Origin: Diploptera punctata
Lineage: Eukaryota > Arthropoda > Insecta > Blattodea > Blaberidae
Assembly: GCA_030220185.1 (NCBI GenBank)
Contig: JASPKZ010007300.1
Location: forward strand, 124,001-188,000
Reading direction: 5' to 3'
Length of the DNA: 64,000 bases
Below the pieces are notes generated by a model. It was not told the DNA's origin and searched no databases. It was given only the letters and a program-made list of their open reading frames with translations. Made by a program: the position numbers and the translations under genes. The stretch's first letter is position 1; the number at the start of each line of letters is the position of its first letter. Positions 36,621 to 51,300 of this stretch are shown here, piece after piece.

Positions 36621-36973
36621 AGTCCCGCGCCGTAGCCGAGCGGTTAAGGTAGGAAGCCTTGGCGCAGATCTACGGGACTTGCGCTGGTTCGAGTCTCCAT
36701 GGGGGAAGAAATTTTCTCATGGTATTTCGGCCAGTATGGGACCGGTGCTCACCCAGCATCGTGAGGGAATTGGGTAGCTACAATAAGTAGCGGCTCCAGG
36801 TTGAGGAACCAGCTATAACGGCTGGGGGACTTGACATGCTAACCACATGTCACCCCTACACTGGCTGTTGATCATCTACCTCTGTGATTGACACATGTGG
36901 ATGTGAAGGGCCAGCAGCCGGCTGGTAAAAGGGCAACCGCTGAAAAGTGGAAAGACCCTCAATCGGAAATCGG
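36621..36973 (+). mobile_element. tRNA-derived SINE of a second family, in the satellite
   Basis: A 353-base element on the plus strand. Box A is TAGCCGAGCGG (36633-36643) and box B is GGTTCGAGTCT (36686-36696). The 53-base distance between their starts is long, as in tRNAs with a large variable arm such as Leu or Ser. The body (ATGGGACCGGTGCTCACCCA, CCAGCTATAACGGCTGG, GGCCAGCAGCCGGCTGG) has no satellite character. The short tail is near AATCGGAAATCGG. A 13-base direct repeat with one mismatch flanks it (36608-36620 and 36974-36986, ATGATAGTT core). A 65-codon frame over the head (36580-36777) is not a gene. Confidence 0.85.
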
Positions 36974-38793
36974 ATGATAGTTGGATGATTACTTGGTGAT
37001 TGCGACATGATTATAGGATTATTTGATATGATTGTAGAATGGCATTAATGTTTGTTGTATGATTGTTGAAATGATTGTAGCATGATTCTTGTATGATAGT
37101 TTGATATTTGATGTGTGATGTTGGATGATGATGATGAATGATTGTTGGTTGATAGCTTGATGTTTGATCGATGATTGTTGAATGCTTTCTGAAAGATAAT
37201 TTTTGGATATTTGTTGAATACTTTCAGAGCGATGGTTGTTGAATGAATTTTGGATGAATGTTGTATGATTATTGGATGATTACCTAGAGATTAATGCCTG
37301 TTTGTTGGATGATTTTTAATGTTTGCTGAATGCTTGTTGGATGGTTGTTGAATAATTGTTGGATGATTTTTGTCTGATTGTTGAATGATAAATGATTGTT
37401 GATTGATTATTATGTGATTATCGGACTCTTTTTGAATGATTTTTGAACGAATGTTGAACGGATGTATGATTGTAAAAGTTGATTTAATAATTGTTTAATG
37501 AATGATGAATGGTTTTTGGATGATCGCTTTTTGTCATTGAATGATTGTTGACTGATTGTCGAGTGAGTGATTGTTTGATGAACGATTGATGAATGATTGT
37601 TAAATGTTTTATTGTTAAATGAATGGTTGTTGAGTAATTTTTAAATTATTGTAATTGATGTTACATTATTTTTTAATGTTCGTTATTTATTCTTGAATGA
37701 TTGTTTAAATAATTGTATTTAATTATTGTGAAAGATTGTTTAATGAATGTTTGCTGAGTGATACGTGAATGATCGTAGAATTATCGTTGATTGATCGTTG
37801 AATGACTGTTAAATGAGTGTTGATTTATTGTGGATTGATTGTTGAGTGGTAGCTATTTGAAGGATTGTGGAATGAATAATTGTTGCAGAATTGTTTAATG
37901 AATGATTTTTGAATGATTGTTGAATGAAAGATTTTGAATTCTTACTGAACGATCGTTGAATGATCATTGAATAATTGTTGAGAGATCGTTGAATGAATGA
38001 TATATGATTGATTGTTGAATGAATGATTCTTGATTGAGAGATTGATGAATGATTCTTGATTGAGTGATTGATGAATGTTTGCCGATTGTTGAATGATTGT
38101 TACATGACTGTTTAATGATTTTTAAATGATTGTTGGATGCTTGCTTGATGATTGCTGCATGGTTATTGGATTATTTTGATATGATTTTTGAATGGCTTTA
38201 ATGTTTGTTGTAGGTTGTTGAAATGATTGTAGCATGATTGTTGTATGATTGTTGGATATTAGATGGGTGATGTTGGATGATTGTTGAATGATTGCTGGTT
38301 GGAGTCTTGATGTTTGATCGATGATTGTTGGATAATTGTTGAATGCTTTCTGAAAGATGATTGTTGGATAATTATTGAATGCTTTCTGAACGATGGTTTT
38401 TGAACGATTTTTGGTTGAATGTTTTATGATTATTGGATGATTACTTAGTGATTGATCGACGTTTGTTGGATGATTTATTAATGTTTTTCTGTTTGTTGTA
38501 TCCTAGTTGAATTGTTGTTGAGTAATTGTTGGATAATTTTTTAATGATCTTTGTATGATTGTTGGATGATTGGTATGTGATTATGGGACTATTTTTTAAT
38601 GATTGCTGAATGATTTTTGGACGAATGTTAAACCTCAGTATGATTGTAGAAATATTTGAATGTTTTTTAAAATAATGTTCAATGTTTTTTGGAAGATCAT
38701 TGCATGTCATGAAATGGTTGTTGAGCGAGTGATTGTTTGATGAACGATTGATGAATAATTGTAGTTGAATGAAGGATTGTTGAAAAATGTTAA

Positions 38794-39013
38794 CCCTTAA
38801 ATTGGAAATGTATCCTTTTGGATGCATCAGTTGGTTCAGTTAATTTATTATTTTAAATAAATCAGAAGAAAACGAACAAATTTAAACCACTTAAATATGT
38901 ATCTAATTATACAATATACCTAATAATAACAGTTACACAAGATTCCGTTTTCACTGCGGTCAGCCACATTCAAATAACTAACAGACGAAATTTGTGTTTT
39001 GCCAATTTAAGGG
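38794..39013. mobile_element. piggyBac-like MITE with TTAA target duplication
   Basis: TTAA at 38790-38793 and 39014-39017 flanks a 220-base element. Its ends are perfect 12-base inverted repeats, CCCTTAAATTGG (38794-38805) and CCAATTTAAGGG (39002-39013). The CCC start with TTAA duplication fits the piggyBac superfamily. There is no coding capacity, so it would need a transposase from elsewhere. The satellite resumes directly on both sides. Confidence 0.85.
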
Positions 39014-41700
39014 TTAAATGATTTTTAATCGATGTTAAATTATTGTTGAATGAATTATTTTTAATGATTGTTGGATGATTGCTTAATGAATGTTTTCTGA
39101 ATGATAGTAGAATTATCGTTGAATGACTGTTAAATGATTGTTGTGTTATTGTGGAATGATTGTTGAAAGGTAGCTTTTTGAATGTTTGTTGAATCAATGA
39201 TTGTTGCAGGATTGTTTAGTTAATGATTTTTGAATGATTGTTGAATGAATGATTTTGAATTATTGTTGAATGGTTGTTGAATGAACGCTGAATGATCATT
39301 GAGTAATTGTGAGTGATCGTCGATGGACTGATACATGAATGATTGATGAAAGATTGTTGAATGAACGATTGTTGAATGAGTGATTGATGAATGTTTGCCG
39401 ATTGTTGAGTGATTGTTACATGACTGTTTAATGATTTTAAAGTTAATTTTAGATGATTACTTGATGTTTGGGGCACGATTATTACATTATTTTGATATGA
39501 TTGTTGAATGGCATTACTATTTGTTGTATGATTGCTGAAGTGATTGTTGTATGATTGTTGGGTATTTGATGGGTGATTTTGGATGATTGTTGAATGATTG
39601 CTGCTTGATTGCTTGTTTGTTTGATCGATGAATCTTGGATAAATGTTGAAAGCATTCTGGAAGATTATTGTTGAATGCTTTTTGAACGATGGTTGTTGAA
39701 TGATTTTTGGATGAATACTGTATGATTATTGGATGATTTTTTAGTGATTGATGGTCACTTGTGGGATGATTTTTTAATGTTCACTAATTGTTGAATGCTC
39801 GTTGAATTATTGTTGGATGAGTTTGTGTGATTGGTGATTGATTATTATAGATTATTGTGTGATTATTGGACTATCTCTGAATGATTTTTGAACGATCGTT
39901 GAACTTCTGTATGATTGTAAAAGGTGTTTGAATAATTGCTTTATGATTGTTGAATGTTTTTTGGAAGATCGTAGCATGTCATTGATTCATTGTTGAGTGA
40001 GTGTTTATTTGGTGAACGGTTGACGAATGATCGATTGTTGAATACTTTTTAAATGATATTTAATGGATGTTAAATTATTGTTTTATATTTTTTAATTATG
40101 GTTGAATGATCGTTTAATGAATAGTTTTTAATGATTGTTGGATGATTGTTTAATGAATGCTTGGTGAGTGATACTTGAATGATAGTAGAATTATCATTGG
40201 ATGATGTTTGAATGACTGTTCAATGAATGTTGAGTTATTGTGGAATGATTGTTGAATGGTAAATATTGAATGATTGTGGAATGATGAATGATTGTGCAGG
40301 ATAGTTTAATGATTGATTTTTTATGATTGTTGAAAGAGTGATTTGAATTATTGTTGGATGGCTGTTGAATGATCATTGAATGAGTTATTTTAAATATTGT
40401 TGGATGGATGTTGAATGATCATTCAATGTTCCTTGAATGACTGTTAAATGAATGATTGATGATTGTTTGTTGAATGAACGATTTTTGAATGAGTGATTGA
40501 TGAATGTTTGCAGGTTTTCGAATAACTGTTTTATGATTTTTAATGATTGTTGTATTGCAGCACGATTATTGGATTATGTTGATGTGATTGTTGAACGACA
40601 TTGTTTGTTGAAATGATTGTTGTATGATTGTTAGATATGTCATGAGTGATCTTGGATGATTGGTGATTGATTTCTGGTTGATTCCTTGATGTTTGATCGA
40701 TGGTTGTTGATTGATTTCTGAAAAATGATAGTTGGATAATTGTTGAATGCTTTCTGAACAATGATTGTTGAATGGTTTTTAGATGAATGTTGTATGATTA
40801 TTGGGCGATTACTTAGTAATTGCCGGACGTTTGTAGGATGTTTTTTTAAATATTTACTGATTGTTGCATGGTTGCTGAATAATTGATGGATGATTATTGA
40901 ATGATTTTTCTACTATTGTTGAGTGACTAATGATTGCTGGATTATTGTTATGCGATTATCGGGTTATTTTTGAATGATTTTTGAACGAATGTTGAACATC
41001 TGTATGATTGTTAAATTGTTTGAATATTTGTTTAATGAATGTTGAATGTTTATTGGAAGATCATACTATTCCATTGAATGATTGTTGAGCGAGTGATTGT
41101 TTCATGTACGATTAATGAATCATTGTTACACTTTTTATTTTTGAATGAATGATTGTTGGGAAATTTTAAATGATTTTTAATGGATATTAAATTATTGTTT
41201 AATGTTTTTAAATTATAGTTGAATGATCGTTTAATGAAATGTTGAATGAATGCTTGCTGAGTGATACATGAATGATAGTAGAATTATCGTTGAATGATGG
41301 TTGATTGACTGTTGAATGAATGTTAAGTTATTGTGGAATGATTGTTGAATGGTAGCTATTTGAATGATTGTGGAATGAATGATTCTTGCAGGATAGTTTA
41401 ATGAATGATTTTTGAATGATTGTTGAATGAATGAATTTGAATTATTTTTCAATGATCGTTGAATGATCATTGAATAATTGTTGAGTGATCGTTGAATGAC
41501 TGATAAATGATTGATTGGAGAATGAACGGTTGTTGAATGAGTGATTGATGAATATTTACCGATTGTTGAATGATTGTTACATGACTGTTTAATGATTTTT
41601 AATGATTGTTGTATAATACTTGATGAATGCGACATGATTATAGGATTATTTTCATACGATTATTGAATGACAGTGTTTGTTGTATGATTGTTGAAATGAT

Positions 41701-41766
41701 TGTAGCATGATTGTTGTATGATTATAGCATGATTGCTGTATGATTGTAGCGTGATTGTTGTATGAT
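41701..41766 (+). repeat. Local run of three 22-bp double monomers
   Basis: Three consecutive 22-base units (41701, 41723, 41745) of the form TGTAGCATGATTGTTGTATG plus AT. Other higher-order units carry this segment once, so it is a local expansion in the unit that precedes the shortened spacing at 42.3 kb. Confidence 0.8.
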
Positions 41767-42320
41767 TGTTGGATATTTGATGGATAATGTTAGAAGATTG
41801 TTGAATTATTGCTGGCTGATTACTTAATGATTGATCGATGATTGTTGGATAATTGCAGAATGGTTTTTGAAAGATGATTGTTGGATAATTAATGAAAGCT
41901 TTCTGAACGATGATTTTTGGATGAATGTTGTACGATTATTGGATGATTACTTAATGATTGACATTTGTTGGGTCGTTTTTAATGTTTAATGATTGTTGAA
42001 TGCTTGTTGAATATTTGTTGGATGATTGCTGAGTGGCTAATATTTGTAGGATAATTGTTATGTGATTATCGGACTATTTTTTGAATGATTGGTAAATGAA
42101 TGATTTTGAATTATTGTTGAATTGTTGTTGAATGATCGTTGAATGATCATTGAATAATTATTGAGCGATCGTTCAATGACTGATAAATGATTGATTAATA
42201 AATAATTGATTAATGAACGATTGTTGAATGAGTGATTGATGAATGTTTGCAGATTGTTGAATGATTGTTACATGACTATTTAATGGTTTTTAAAATATTG
42301 TTGGATGATTACTTGATGAT

Positions 42321-45300
42321 TGCGGCATGATTATTTAATTATTATTATATATGATTGTTGAATGACTAATGTTTGTTGAATGAATGTAGAATGATTGTTG
42401 TTTGATTGTTGTATATTTGATGGATGATGTTGAATTATTATAGGGTGATTTCTGGTTGATTGCTTGATGTTTGATCGATGATTTTTAGATAATTGTTGAA
42501 TGCATTCTGATAGATGATTGTTGGATAATTTTCGAATGCTTTCTGAACGATGGTTGTTGAACGATTTTTGGATGAATATTGTATGATTATTGGATGATTA
42601 CTCAGTGATTGATGGACGTTTGTTGGAACTTTTTTGTTTTTTGTGATTGTTGAATGCCTGCTGAATGATTGTTCAATAACTTTTGGATGATTTATGAATG
42701 AATTTTGTATGATTGTTGAATGATTAATGATTTTTGGATGATTGTTATGTGACTATCGTACTATTTTTGAATGATTGTTCAACGAATGTTGACGGCTATA
42801 TGGTTTTAAAATGTGTTTGAATAATTGTTTAATGAATGTTGAATGTTTTTTGGAAGATCATTGCATATATTGAACGATTGTTGAGTGATTGTAGACTGAG
42901 TGATTGTTTGATGAACGATTGATGAATAATTGTTAAATGTATGATTGTTGAATGGCGGATAGTTGAATAAATTTTAAATGATTTTAATAGATGTTAAATT
43001 ATAGTTTAATGAATTGTTTTTAATCATTGTTGAATGATTGTTTAATATTGTTTGCTGAGTGATATTTGAATGATAGTTGAATTATCGGTGAATGACGGTT
43101 GAATGACTGTTAAATGAATGTTGAGTTATTGCGGAATGATTGTTGAATGGTAGCTATTTAATGATTGTGGAATGAATAATTGTATAATGAATGATTTTTT
43201 GATTGCTGAATGAATTATTTTGAATTATTGTTGAATGGTTGTTGAAAGATGATTGTATAATTGTTGAGTGATTGTTGAATGACTGATAAATGATTGATTG
43301 ATGAGTAATATTTGAGTGAACGTTTTGAATGAATGATTGATGAATGTTTGCCCATTACTCAATGATTGTTACATGACTGTTGGATGATTACTTGATGATA
43401 GCGCCATGTTTATAGGATTATTTTGTTATGATTATTGAATGACTTTAATGATTGTTTTATGATTGTTGTAATCGTTGTAGCATGATTCTTGTATGATTAT
43501 TTGATATTTGATGTGTGATGTTGGATGATTGCTGAATGATTGCTGGTTGATAGCTTGATGTTTTTCGATGATTTTTGAATGCTTTCTGAAAGATGATTGT
43601 TGAATAATTGTTGAATGCTTTCTGAGCGATGGTTGTTGAATGATTTTTAGATGAATGGTGTATGATTATTGGATGATTACCTAGAGATTTTTGAACGTTT
43701 GTTGGATGATTTTTAATGTTTACTGCTTTTTAAATGCTTCTTGAGTGGTTGTTGAATAATAGTTGCATGATTTTTGTCTGATTGTTGAATGATTAATGCT
43801 TGTTGATTGACTGTTATGTGATTATCGGACTCTTTTTGAATAATTTTTGAACGAACTTTGAACGCCTGTATGATTGTAAACGTGTTTGAATAATTGTATA
43901 ATGAATGATGAATGTTTTTGGAAGATCATTGTATGTCACTGAATAATTATTGAGTAATTAATCGATTGATGAATGATTGATGAATGATTGTTAAATGTTT
44001 GATTGTTGAATGAATGATTGTTGAATAATTTTTAAATAATTTTTAATGGATGTTAATTTATTGTTTAATGTTCTAATTATTTTTGAATGACCGTGTAATG
44101 AATTGTTTTTAATTATTGTTGGAGTAATTGTTTAATGAATGTTTGCTGAGTGATACTTGAAGAAGAGTAGAATTATCGTTGAATGATGGTTGAATGACTG
44201 TTAAATGATTGTTGAGTTATTTTGGAATGATTGTTGAATGATTGTGGAATGAATGATAGATGCAGAATTGTTTAATGAATGATTATTGAATGAATGATTT
44301 TGAATTATTGTTGAACGATCGTCGAATGTTCATTGTATAATTGTTGAGTGATCGTTGAATGAATGATAAATGATTGATTGTTGAATGAACGATTCTTGAC
44401 TGATTGATTGATGAATGTTTGCCGATTGTTGTGTGATTGTTACATGGTTTTTAAATGATCGTTGAATGATTGCTTGATGATTTCTGCATGATTATTTCAT
44501 TATTTTGATATGATTGTTGAATGACTTTAATGTTTGTTGTATGATTGTTGCATGATTGATGGATATTTGATGGGTGATGTTGGATGATTGTTGAATGATT
44601 GCTGGTTGAAAGCTAGATGTTTGATCGATGATTGTCGGATAATTGTTGAATGCTTTCTGAAAGACGATTGTTGGATAATTTTTAAATATTCTGAACTATG
44701 GTTTTTGAACGATTTTTAGATAAATGTTGTATGATTGTGGATAATTACATAATGATTGATGTCCGTTTGTTGGATGATTTTTCAATGTTTACACTGATTG
44801 TTGAATGCTTGTTGAATAATTGTTGGATGATTGTTGAATTATTTTTGTATGATTGTTGAATGATTAATGATTGTTTGATGATTATGTGATTATCGGACTA
44901 TTTTTGAATGATTGATGAATGATTTTCGGACGAATATGAAGGACTGTATGATTGTAGAATTGTATGAATAATTTTTTAAAGAATGTTGAATGTTTATTGG
45001 AAGATCATTACATGTCATGGAATGATTATTTAGCGAGTGATTTTTGATGAATATTTGTTAGATGTTTGATTTTTGATTCAATTATTGTTGAATGAATGAT
45101 TGTTGAAAAATTTTAGACGATTTTTTAATGGATGTTAAATTATTGTTTAATGTTTTTAATTATTGTTGAATGAATTGTTTTTAATGATTGTTCGATGATT
45201 GTTTAATGAATTGTTACTGAGTTATAGTTGAATGATATTAGAATTATCGTTGGATGATGGTTGAATGACTCTTAGATGAATGTTGAATTACTTTGGAATG

Positions 45301-48300
45301 ATTGTTGAATGGTAGGTATTTGAATGATTGTGGAATGAATGATTGTTGCAGGATTGTTTATTGAAAGATTTTTGAATGATTGTTGAATGAATGATTTTGA
45401 ATTATTGTTGAATGGTTGCTGAATTATCATTGAATAATTGTTAAGTGATCCTTGAATGGCTGATATATGATTGATTGTTGAATGAACTATTCATGAATGA
45501 GTGATTGATTAGTGTTACCCGATTGTCGATTGATTGTACATGACTGTTTAATGATTTTTAAACGATTGTTGGATGATTACTTGATGATTGCTGCATGATT
45601 ATGGATTATTTTGATACGTTTGTTGAACGACTTTAATGTTTGTTGTACGATTGTTGAAATGATTGTAGCATGATTGTTGTATGTTTGTTGCATATTTGAT
45701 GGGCGATGTTATATAATGGTTGAATGATTGCTGGTTGGAAGCTTGATGTTTGATCGATGATTGTTTGATAAATGTTGAATGTTTTCTGAACGATGGTTTT
45801 TGAACATTTTTGGATGAATTTTAGATGATTACTTAGTGACTGATGGACGTTTGTTGTATGATTTCTTAATGTTTTACTGATTGCTGAATCGTTGAATGAT
45901 TGTTGAATATTTGTTCGATGATTTTTAAATGATTTTTGTATTATTGTTGGATGATTGTTATGTGATATCGGACTATTTTTTCAATGATTGGTAAATGATT
46001 TTCGGATGAATGTTGAACGGCTGTATGATTGTAGAAGTGTTTGAATATTTTTTTAAAGAATGTTGAATGTCATCGGAAGATCATTGCATGCCATGTAATG
46101 ATTATTGAGGGAGTGATCGTTTGATGAATGATTGGTGAATAATTGTTAATATATTTGATTGTTGAATGAAGGATTGTTGAAAATTTTTAAGCAATTTTCA
46201 ATCGATGTTAAATTATTGTTTAATGGTTTTTAATTATCGTTGAATGAATTATTTTTAATGATTGTTGGATGATTGTTTAGTGAATGTTTGCCGAGTGATA
46301 ATTCCATGATAGTAGACTTACCTTGAATGATGGTTGAATGACTGTTAAATGAATGATTTACAATTATTGTTGAATGGTTGTTTAATGGAGGTTCAATGAT
46401 CATTGAGTAACTGTGAGTGATCGTTGAATGACTGATAAACGATTGATCGATGAATGATTTTGAATCAACGATTATTGAATGAATGATTGATGAATGTTTG
46501 CCGATTGTTGAATGACTGTTTAATGATTTTTAAAAGATTGTTGGATGATTACTTGATGATTGCGGTATGGTTATTGGATTATATTGATATGATTGTTGAA
46601 TGACATTAATGTTTGCTGTATGATTCTTGAAATGATTATAGCATGATTGTTTCGTGATTGTTGGATATTTATGGGTGATATTGGATGATTGGTGAATAAT
46701 TGCTGGTTGATTGCTTGATGTTTGATCGATGATTGTTGATTGCTTTCTGAAAGATGATAGTTGGATAATTGTTGAATGCTCTCTGAACGATGATTGTTGA
46801 ATGATTTTTATATGAATGTTGTATGATTATTGGACGATTACTTAGTGATTTATGGACGTTTGTTAGATGATTTTTTAAATATTTACTGATTGTTGAATGC
46901 TTGTTGAATAATTCTTGGATGATTGTTGAATGATTTTGCTATGATTGCTGAATACCTTATGATTGCTGGATAATTGTTATGTGATTATCGGTCTATTGTT
47001 AATGATTTTTGAACGCATGTTGAACGGCTGTATGATTTTAAAGGTGTTTGAGTAATTGTTTAATGAATGTTGAATATTTATTTGCAGATCGTTGTATGCC
47101 ATTGAATGATTGTTGAGCGAGTGATTGTTTGATGAACGATTGATGAATGATTTGTTACATGTTTGATTGTTGAATTAATGATTATTGGAAAGTTTTAAAT
47201 TATTTTAATGGATGTTAAATTATTGTTTAATTTTTTTTGATTACTGTTGTATGATCGTTTCATGATTCTTGAATGATGTTTGCTGAGTGATACTTGAATG
47301 ATAGTAGAATTATCGTTGAATGATGGTTCAATGACTGTTAAATGAACGTTAAGTTGTTGTGGAATGATTGTTGAGTGGTAGCTATTTGAATGATTGTGGA
47401 ATGATTGTTGAGTGGTAGCTATTTGAATGATTGTGGAATGAATGGTTGTTGCAGGATAGTTTAATGAATGATTTTTGAATGATTGTCGATTGAATGATTT
47501 GAATTATTGTTTAATGATCGTTGAATGATAATTTAAATATTGTTGAGTGATCGTTGATTGACTGATAAATGATTGATTGTATAATAAACGATTGTTGAAT
47601 GAGTGATTGATGAATGTTTGCCGATTGTTGAAAGATTGTTACATGACTGTTTAATGATTTTTATATGGTTGTTGGATGATTAATTGATGATTGCGGCATG
47701 ATTATTGGATTATTTTGATATGATTGTTGAATGATATTAATGTTTGTTGTATCATTTTTGAAATGATTGTAGCATGATTGTTGTATGATTGTTGGAGATT
47801 TGATGGGTGATGTTAGATGATTGTTGAATTATTGCTGGTTGATTGCTTGATGATTGGTCGGTGATTGTTGGATAATTGAAGAATGCTTTTAGAAAGATTA
47901 TTGTTGGATAACTGTTGAATGCTTTCTGAACGGTGTTTTTGGATGAATGCTGTATGAGTATTGGTTGATTACTTAATAATTGGTGGACATTTTTTGGATG
48001 ATTTTTAATGTTTACTGATTGTTGAATGCTTGTTGAATATTTTTCTATGATTGTTGAATGGCTGATGATTGTTGGATAATTTTTATGTGAACATCGGTTT
48101 ATTTTGAATGATTGGTGAATGAATGATTTTGAATTATTGTTGAATGATCGTTCAATGATCTTTGAATAGTTGTTGAGTGATCGGTGAATAACTGATAAAT
48201 GATTGATTGGTAAATGATTGTTTAAATAACTATTGTTAATTGAGTGATTGATGAATGTTTGTCGATTGTTGAATGATTGTTACATGACTGTTTAGTGGTT

Positions 48301-48332
48301 TTTAAAAGATTGTTGGATAATTACTTGATGAT
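42321..48332 (+). repeat. Super-repeat copy 1, about 6.0 kb (six higher-order units)
   Basis: This block starts at the landmark after one shortened unit and ends at the landmark after the next. Internal spacings are 1079, 1082, 1107, 972, 1131 and 641 bases. The last, short unit has the junction GATTGGTGAATGAATGATTT near 48110, which skips roughly 400 bases present in normal units. The same junction occurs near 42087 and 54380. Confidence 0.7.
47361..47434 (+). repeat. Perfect 37-bp tandem duplication in the satellite
   Basis: Copies at 47361-47397 and 47398-47434 are identical and each contains GAGTGGTAGCTATTTGAATG. Other units have this segment once. Confidence 0.9.
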
Positions 48333-51300
48333 TGCGGCATGAATATTAAAATATTTTGATATGATTGTTGAATGACTAATGTTTCCGGTATGTTTGTTGA
48401 TATGAATATAGAATGATTGTTGTATGATTGTTGGATATTTGATAGATGATGTTGGATGGTTGTAGAATGAACGCTGGTTGGTTGCTTGATGTTTGATCGA
48501 TGATTTTTGGATAATTGTTGAATGCTTTCTGATAGACGATTGTTTGATAATTTTTATTGCTTTCTGAATGATGGTTGTTGAATGATATTTTGATGAATGT
48601 TGTATAATTATCGGATGATTACTCAATGATTGATTGACGTTTGTTGGATGATTTTTATGTTTTTATAATTGCTCAATGCCGGTTGAGTGCACTTGAATAA
48701 TTGCTGGATGATTGCTGAATGAATTCTGTATGATGTTTGAATGATTAATGATTGTTGGATGATTTTTATGTGATTACCAGGCTATTTTTTAATGATTGGT
48801 GAATGATTTTCGGACGAATGTTGAACGGCTGTATGATTGTAGAAGTGTTAGAATATTTTTTCTAAGAATGTTGAATGTTTATTGGAAGATCATTGCATGT
48901 CATGGAATGATTGTTCAGCGAGTGATTGTTTGATGAACGATTGATGAATAATTGTTAAATGTTTGATTGTTGAATGAGTGATTCTTGAAAAATGTTAGAT
49001 GATTTTTAATGCATGTTAAATTATTGTTTAATATTTTAATTATTGTTGAATGAATTGTTTTAAATGATTGTTGCATGACTATTTAATGAATGTTTGCTGA
49101 GAGGTACTTGAATGATAGTAGAATTACCGTTGAATGATGGTTAAATGACTGTTAAATGAATGTTGAGTCATTGTGGAATGATCATTGAATGGTAGCTATT
49201 TGAATTATTGTGGAATGAATGATTTTTTGATGATTGTAGAATGAATGATTTTGAATTATTGTTGAATGTGTGTTGAATGATCATTGAATGATAATTGAAT
49301 AATTGTTGAGTGATCGTTGAATGACTGATAAATGATTGTTTGTTGAGTGAACGATTGTTGAATGTGTGATTGATGAATGTTTGCCAATTGTTCAATGATT
49401 GTTACATGACTATTTAATGATTTTTGTATGTTTGTTGGATGATTAATTGATGGTTGCTGCGTGATTATTGGATTATATTGATATGATTGTTGAATGACTT
49501 TAATGTTTGTTGTATGGTTGCTGAAATTATTGTAGCATGATTGTTGTAAGTTTATTTGATATTTTATCGGTGATGTTGGATTATGGCTGAATGATTGCTG
49601 GTTGATTGCGTGATGTTTGATCAATGATTGTTTGATAATTGTTGAATGCTTTCTGAACGATGGTTTTTGAACGATTTTTGGATGAATGTTGTATGAATAT
49701 AGGATGATTACTTAGTGATTGTTGGACGTTACTTGGATTTTTAATGTTTTACTGTTTGTTGAATCCTAGTTGAATGATTGTTGAATAATTGTTGGATGAT
49801 TTTTAATTATCTTTGTATGATTATTGGATGTTTGTTAATTGATTATCGGGCTATTTTTGAATGATTGGTGAAGGATTTTCGGACGAATATTGAATCTCTG
49901 TATGATTGTAGAAGTGTTTGAATATTTTTTAAAGAATGTTGAATGTTTATTTGAAGATCATTGCATGTCATGGAATGGTTGTTGAGCGAGGGACTGTTTC
50001 ATGAACGATTGATGAGTAATTGTTAAATATTTGATTGTTGAATGAAGGATTGTTGAAATATTTTTAATGAATTTTAATCGATGTTAAATTATTGTATACA
50101 GATTTTTAATTATTATTGAATGAATTATTTTAATGATTGTTGGGTGATTGTTTAATGAATGTTTCCTGAATGATAGTAGAATAATCGTTGAATGATGGTT
50201 GAATGACTGTTAAATGGTTGTTGAGTTATTGTGGAATGAGTGTTGAATGGTAGCTATTTGAACGATTGTGGAATGAATTATTGTTACAGGATTGTTTAAT
50301 GAATGATTTTTTAATGATTGTTCAATGGATGTTCTTGTATTTTTATTGAATGGTTGTTGAATGAACGTTGATTGGTCATTGAGTAATTGTGAGTGATCTT
50401 TGAAATACTGATAAATGATTGATTGATGAAAGATTGTTGAATGATCTATTGTTGAATGAGTGATTGACGAATGTTTGCCGATTGTTGAATGATTGTTACA
50501 TGACTGTTTAATGGTGTTTAAAATATTGTTGGATGATTACTTGATGAATGCGGCATGATTATGGATTAATTTGATATGATTGTTGAATGACTTTTAATGT
50601 TTCCTGTACGTTTGTTGAAATTGACTTGGAATGATTGTTGGATGTTTGATTGATGACGTTGGATGATTGTAGAATGATTGCTGGTTGGTTGCTTGATGAT
50701 TGATCGATGATTTTTGGATAATTGTTCAATGCTTTCTGATAGATGATTATCTGATAATTTTTAATGCTTTCCGAACGATGGTTATTGAATGATTTTTTGG
50801 ATGAATGTTGTATGATTATTGGATGATTACTTAGTGATTTATGGACGTTTGTTGGATGATGTTTTATGTTTTTTCTGATTGTTGAATGTCTGTTGAATGC
50901 GTTTGAATAATTGCTGAATGAATTTTGTATGATTGTAAATGATTAATGATTGCTGGATGAATGTCATGTGATTATCGGACTATTTTTGAATGATTTTTCA
51001 ACGAATGTTGAACGGCTGTATAATTGTAAAATGAGTTTGAATAATTTTTCAATGAATGTAGAATATTTTTTGGAAGATCGTTGCATATCAATGAATGATT
51101 GTTGAGTGAGTGATTGTTTGATCAACGATTGATGAATAATTGTTAAATGTCTGATTGTTGATGAACGATTGTAGAATAATTTTAGGTGATTTTTAATGCA
51201 TGTTTAATTATTGTTTAATATTTTTTAATAATTTTTGAAATGTTAAATGAATGTTGAGTTATTGTGGTATGATTGTTGAAAGGTAGCTATTTGAATTATT

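Noticed and set aside
36621..36700. Possible functional tRNA gene
   Set aside because: The A and B boxes are present, but a 250-base body follows without a terminator, and the acceptor stem does not close. It is a SINE head.
36580..36777. 65-codon plus-strand frame
   Set aside because: It starts in satellite and runs through the SINE head and body; it is non-coding.
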